From: Bog-473 sp963807775
Lineage (GTDB): Bacteria > Actinomycetota > Acidimicrobiia > Acidimicrobiales > RAAP-2
Reading direction: 5' to 3'
NCBI GenBank assembly: GCA_963807775.1
Contig: CAWECY010000017.1
Location: 248,001-312,000 of the forward strand
Length of the DNA: 64,000 nt
The notes beneath the pieces are model-generated. The model saw nothing but the letters and a program-made list of their open reading frames with translations, searched no databases and was not told the origin of the DNA. Below, piece by piece: positions 61,843 to 64,000 of this stretch. The position numbers and the translations under genes were made by a program. Positions within the stretch are counted from its first letter, which is position 1; the number at the start of each line of letters is the position of its first letter.

Positions 61843-63489
61843 ATGTCGCAGTCATTCGATCGCCGATCGTTCCTGGCCGGTGGGCTGGCACTGGGAGCCG
61901 GAGCCGTCCTGGCCGGCACACTCGGCGACGCCGGCGTGGCCGGAGCGGCCATGACCAACGGGCCGGGACGCAACGGCATCAGCACCGCCAAGCCGAAGGT
62001 GGGTGGCTCGCTGACCTTCGGCATCGACACCGAGGAGAGCGGCTTCGACCCCTCCACCGCCCGCTGGGACGAGGGTGGCTTCCTCTACGGCCGCACGGTC
62101 TTCGACCCCCTCGCCATCCTCACCTCCACCGGCGAGGTGGAGCCGTACCTGGCCGAGTCGATCACGTCGAACGACGATTACACGTCCTTCACCATCACGC
62201 TGCGCCCGAACATCCTCTTCCACGACGGCACGCCACTCGACGCGGCCGCGCTGCTCCTCAACATAGAGAACACGTCCAAAGGCGTCCTGACCGGACCGGC
62301 CTTCGCCGACTTCAGTAGCGCGTCGATCACCGGGCCGCTGGCCGTCACGATCACCATGAAGAGCCCCTGGGTGCCGTTCCCCTACTACCTGGCTGACGCC
62401 CAGACCGGGTACATCGCCGCGCCCTCCATGCTCAACAGCCCCAACGGCGGTACGTCGAACCCGATCGGCACCGGCCCCTTCGTCTTCCAGGACTGGGTCC
62501 CCAACAGCCACATGACCGCCACGCGGAACCCGCACTACTGGCGCACGGGCTACCCCTACCTGGACTCCATCACCTACAAGCCGATCATCAACGACGAATC
62601 GCGCGCCGCCGCGCTCGAGACGGGCGAGGTCGACATGATTCACTCCAATTCGCCCGACAACCTGCTGGAGTTCCGCGGCAACAAGAAGTACTCCTACTAC
62701 GACAACAGCGGCGAGGTGTTGGGTCAGCCCACCGTGCAGTGCGTCATGCTCAACACGAACGCCGCACCCTTCAACAACAAGACGCTGCGGACGGCCATGG
62801 CGATGTGCGTCAATCGGCCCCAGTACGCCAAGGTGATCGACAAGAGCATCGACACCCCCATGAACGGGCTCTTCATAGAGGGGAGCCCCTATTACACAAA
62901 GACGGCGTACCCCGATTACGACCCCTCCGGCGCCGCCAAGCTGGTCAAGGAAGTGGTCAAGGACACGGGCTCGCAGCCCACGTTCAACCTCAACTCGACC
63001 AGCGATCCCGAGACGTTGGCGGCGGCCCAGTTCCTGCAGCAGGCCTTCCAGGCGGCCGGCATGAAGGTGAACATCAACATCCTGGCGCAGGCGACCATCA
63101 TCGACGACGCCCTGGCCGGCACCTACCAGGCCACGCTGTGGCGCCAGTTCGGCGCGACCGACCCCGACGAGAACTACGTGTGGTGGAGCACGACGACCGT
63201 AGGGCCGCCGCTGCCCCTGAACATGGCGCGCAACAACGACCCCAGGATCCAGGCGGCGCTGTTGGCGGGAAGGACCACGAGCAACAAGACGGCCCGGATC
63301 AAGGCCTACCAGGAGATCAACCAGTACCTGGCCGAGGACATCCCCTACCTCTGGCTGGCGCGGGACACTTGGTGCGTCGTTGCCAGTCCGAACGTGCAGA
63401 ACTTCGCCAATCCGACGACGCCCTCGGGGGCCAAGGCCATCGCGTTCGACGAGGGTGTGCTCTGGCCGACGCAGATCTGGATCTCGTAG
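61843..63489 (+). CDS. ABC transporter substrate-binding protein, family 5 (peptide/nickel type)
   Basis: 548 residues with a Tat signal (DRRSFLAGGLALGAGAVLAG), so exported folded. Family-5 hallmarks: 'KVGGSLTFGIDTEESGFDPS', 'YTSFTITLRPNILFHDGTPL' + 'DAAALLLNIE', 'NPIGTGPFVFQDWVPNSHMT' + 'ATRNPHYWR' and 'IDDALAGTYQATLWRQFGAT'. It captures oligopeptides or similar solutes for import; the permease and ATPase genes are not nearby in this window. ATG 61843 after GGGG. Confidence 0.92.
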   Translation: MSQSFDRRSFLAGGLALGAGAVLAGTLGDAGVAGAAMTNGPGRNGISTAKPKVGGSLTFGIDTEESGFDPSTARWDEGGFLYGRTVFDPLAILTSTGEVEPYLAESITSNDDYTSFTITLRPNILFHDGTPLDAAALLLNIENTSKGVLTGPAFADFSSASITGPLAVTITMKSPWVPFPYYLADAQTGYIAAPSMLNSPNGGTSNPIGTGPFVFQDWVPNSHMTATRNPHYWRTGYPYLDSITYKPIINDESRAAALETGEVDMIHSNSPDNLLEFRGNKKYSYYDNSGEVLGQPTVQCVMLNTNAAPFNNKTLRTAMAMCVNRPQYAKVIDKSIDTPMNGLFIEGSPYYTKTAYPDYDPSGAAKLVKEVVKDTGSQPTFNLNSTSDPETLAAAQFLQQAFQAAGMKVNINILAQATIIDDALAGTYQATLWRQFGATDPDENYVWWSTTTVGPPLPLNMARNNDPRIQAALLAGRTTSNKTARIKAYQEINQYLAEDIPYLWLARDTWCVVASPNVQNFANPTTPSGAKAIAFDEGVLWPTQIWIS

Positions 63490-63724
63490 GGGTACTGCGT
63501 TTTCTTCCGGGTGAGGGCGTGTGCGGGCGTACCGGGCGGGGGACCCGGTTGTGTCGAATTCCTGCGTCTGCGGCGCCTCGGACGTCCTCTACGCGGTGTA
63601 TACGCGGGCATCTGAACGCCTGAATGCGGCGAGAAGTGACCCCTCGGTGACGATGGAGGTGGATCCGAGCGAGGCCCAACATCGGGGCCATGACGGATGA
63701 TGCGTGAGAGCGGAACCACAGTCC

Positions 63725-64000
63725 TCAGCGCATCTCCACGTCGTCGAGATACTCGTCGCGCCAGTGGGTGTAACGCTCCTCGGGCAGCCGCAGGCAGTAG
63801 TTCGGCCGCAGCGCCTCCACGAAGCTGCGCTCGTGGCTGACGGCCACGATGGTGCCGGGCCAGGCCCCCAGCATGGCGCCGACGGCATCGATGGACGACG
63901 GGTCCAGGTTGTTGGTGGGCTCGTCCAACAAGAGGAGGTTGGCCTCACCGGCCGACAGCAGGGCCAGGCCGAGCTTGGCCCGCTCGCCCCCTGAGAGCGT
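63725..64000 (-). CDS. ABC-F family ATPase, C-terminal part (cut by the window edge)
   Basis: The visible 91 residues hold the ABC signature 'TLSGGERAKLGLALL', Walker B 'NLLLLDEPTNNLDPSSIDAV' and H-switch 'IVAVSHERSFVEALRP', then a short tail 'YTHWRDEYLDDVEMR'. The LDEPTNNLD string is typical of the soluble, duplicated ABC-F proteins (translation factors or antibiotic resistance), not of transporters. The stop is at 63725-63727; the start lies beyond the window. Confidence 0.88.
   Translation of the reverse strand, partial: TLSGGERAKLGLALLSAGEANLLLLDEPTNNLDPSSIDAVGAMLGAWPGTIVAVSHERSFVEALRPNYCLRLPEERYTHWRDEYLDDVEMR

Overview
The window is high-GC DNA from an actinobacterium. Acidimicrobiia is the most likely class: F420-type luciferase-like oxidoreductases, a TSPPY-type DNA methylase, a DUF2142 membrane protein and a small 'FDRWRRESA' protein of a type I associate with that class all occur together. 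This taxonomic guess comes from gene content only. Reading frames are intact over most of the window, but single-base frameshifts cluster at 1.4-7.8 kb, 28 kb, 42.5-48.2 kb and 54.3-57.2 kb. Several sit in G/C runs and repair cleanly with one base, so draft-sequence error is as likely as true gene decay.

Left part (1.4-16.4 kb): a type IV pilus locus. Three large minor prepilins come first: a pilW-like one, a giant one with Ig-like domains and seven 111-residue repeats, and a PilX-like one with TIG domains. Then follow the assembly ATPase pilB, platform protein pilC, major pilin pilA, a strong hairpin, retraction ATPase pilT, a DUF429 gene and, facing them, prepilin peptidase pilD. Next (16.6-30.9 kb) are two paralogous polytopic membrane proteins, galE, a cytochrome P450-TetR-LLM-ABC1 kinase run with a clear promoter and operator, a DUF2142 membrane protein, a VapBC-like pair, a Fic protein with a palindrome at its start, and a GNAT enzyme.

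Middle (31.0-42.2 kb): a cyclase-homology protein, a three-gene cassette (DNA methyltransferase, small unknown, PD-(D/E)XK-like protein) that may be an undescribed restriction-modification-type system, acyl-CoA and F420-type metabolic genes, a nonapeptide-repeat protein paired with an RDD membrane protein, and a group II truncated haemoglobin.

At 42.25-51.87 kb an integrated element lies in tRNA-Gly(TCC). It has a 43-bp direct repeat (attL/attR), a tyrosine integrase, an excisionase and a RepSA-like initiator in the pSAM2/AICE order, iteron-like repeats, repeated putative integrase arm sites, an IS256-family copy with a perfect 9-bp target duplication, an IS3-family copy, a sigma/anti-sigma pair, a lipoprotein and a VapBC pair. 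No transfer (TraB/FtsK-like) gene is visible.

Right part (51.9-64 kb): a DUF1214 protein and sulfotransferase pair, a PadR-controlled MacB/FtsX-type ABC exporter, an ArsR-SRPBCC fusion followed by a second SRPBCC gene with a paired operator, a secreted GH16 glycosidase, a Prx5-type peroxiredoxin, a Tat-exported peptide/nickel-type binding protein and the C-terminal end of an ABC-F ATPase at the window edge.
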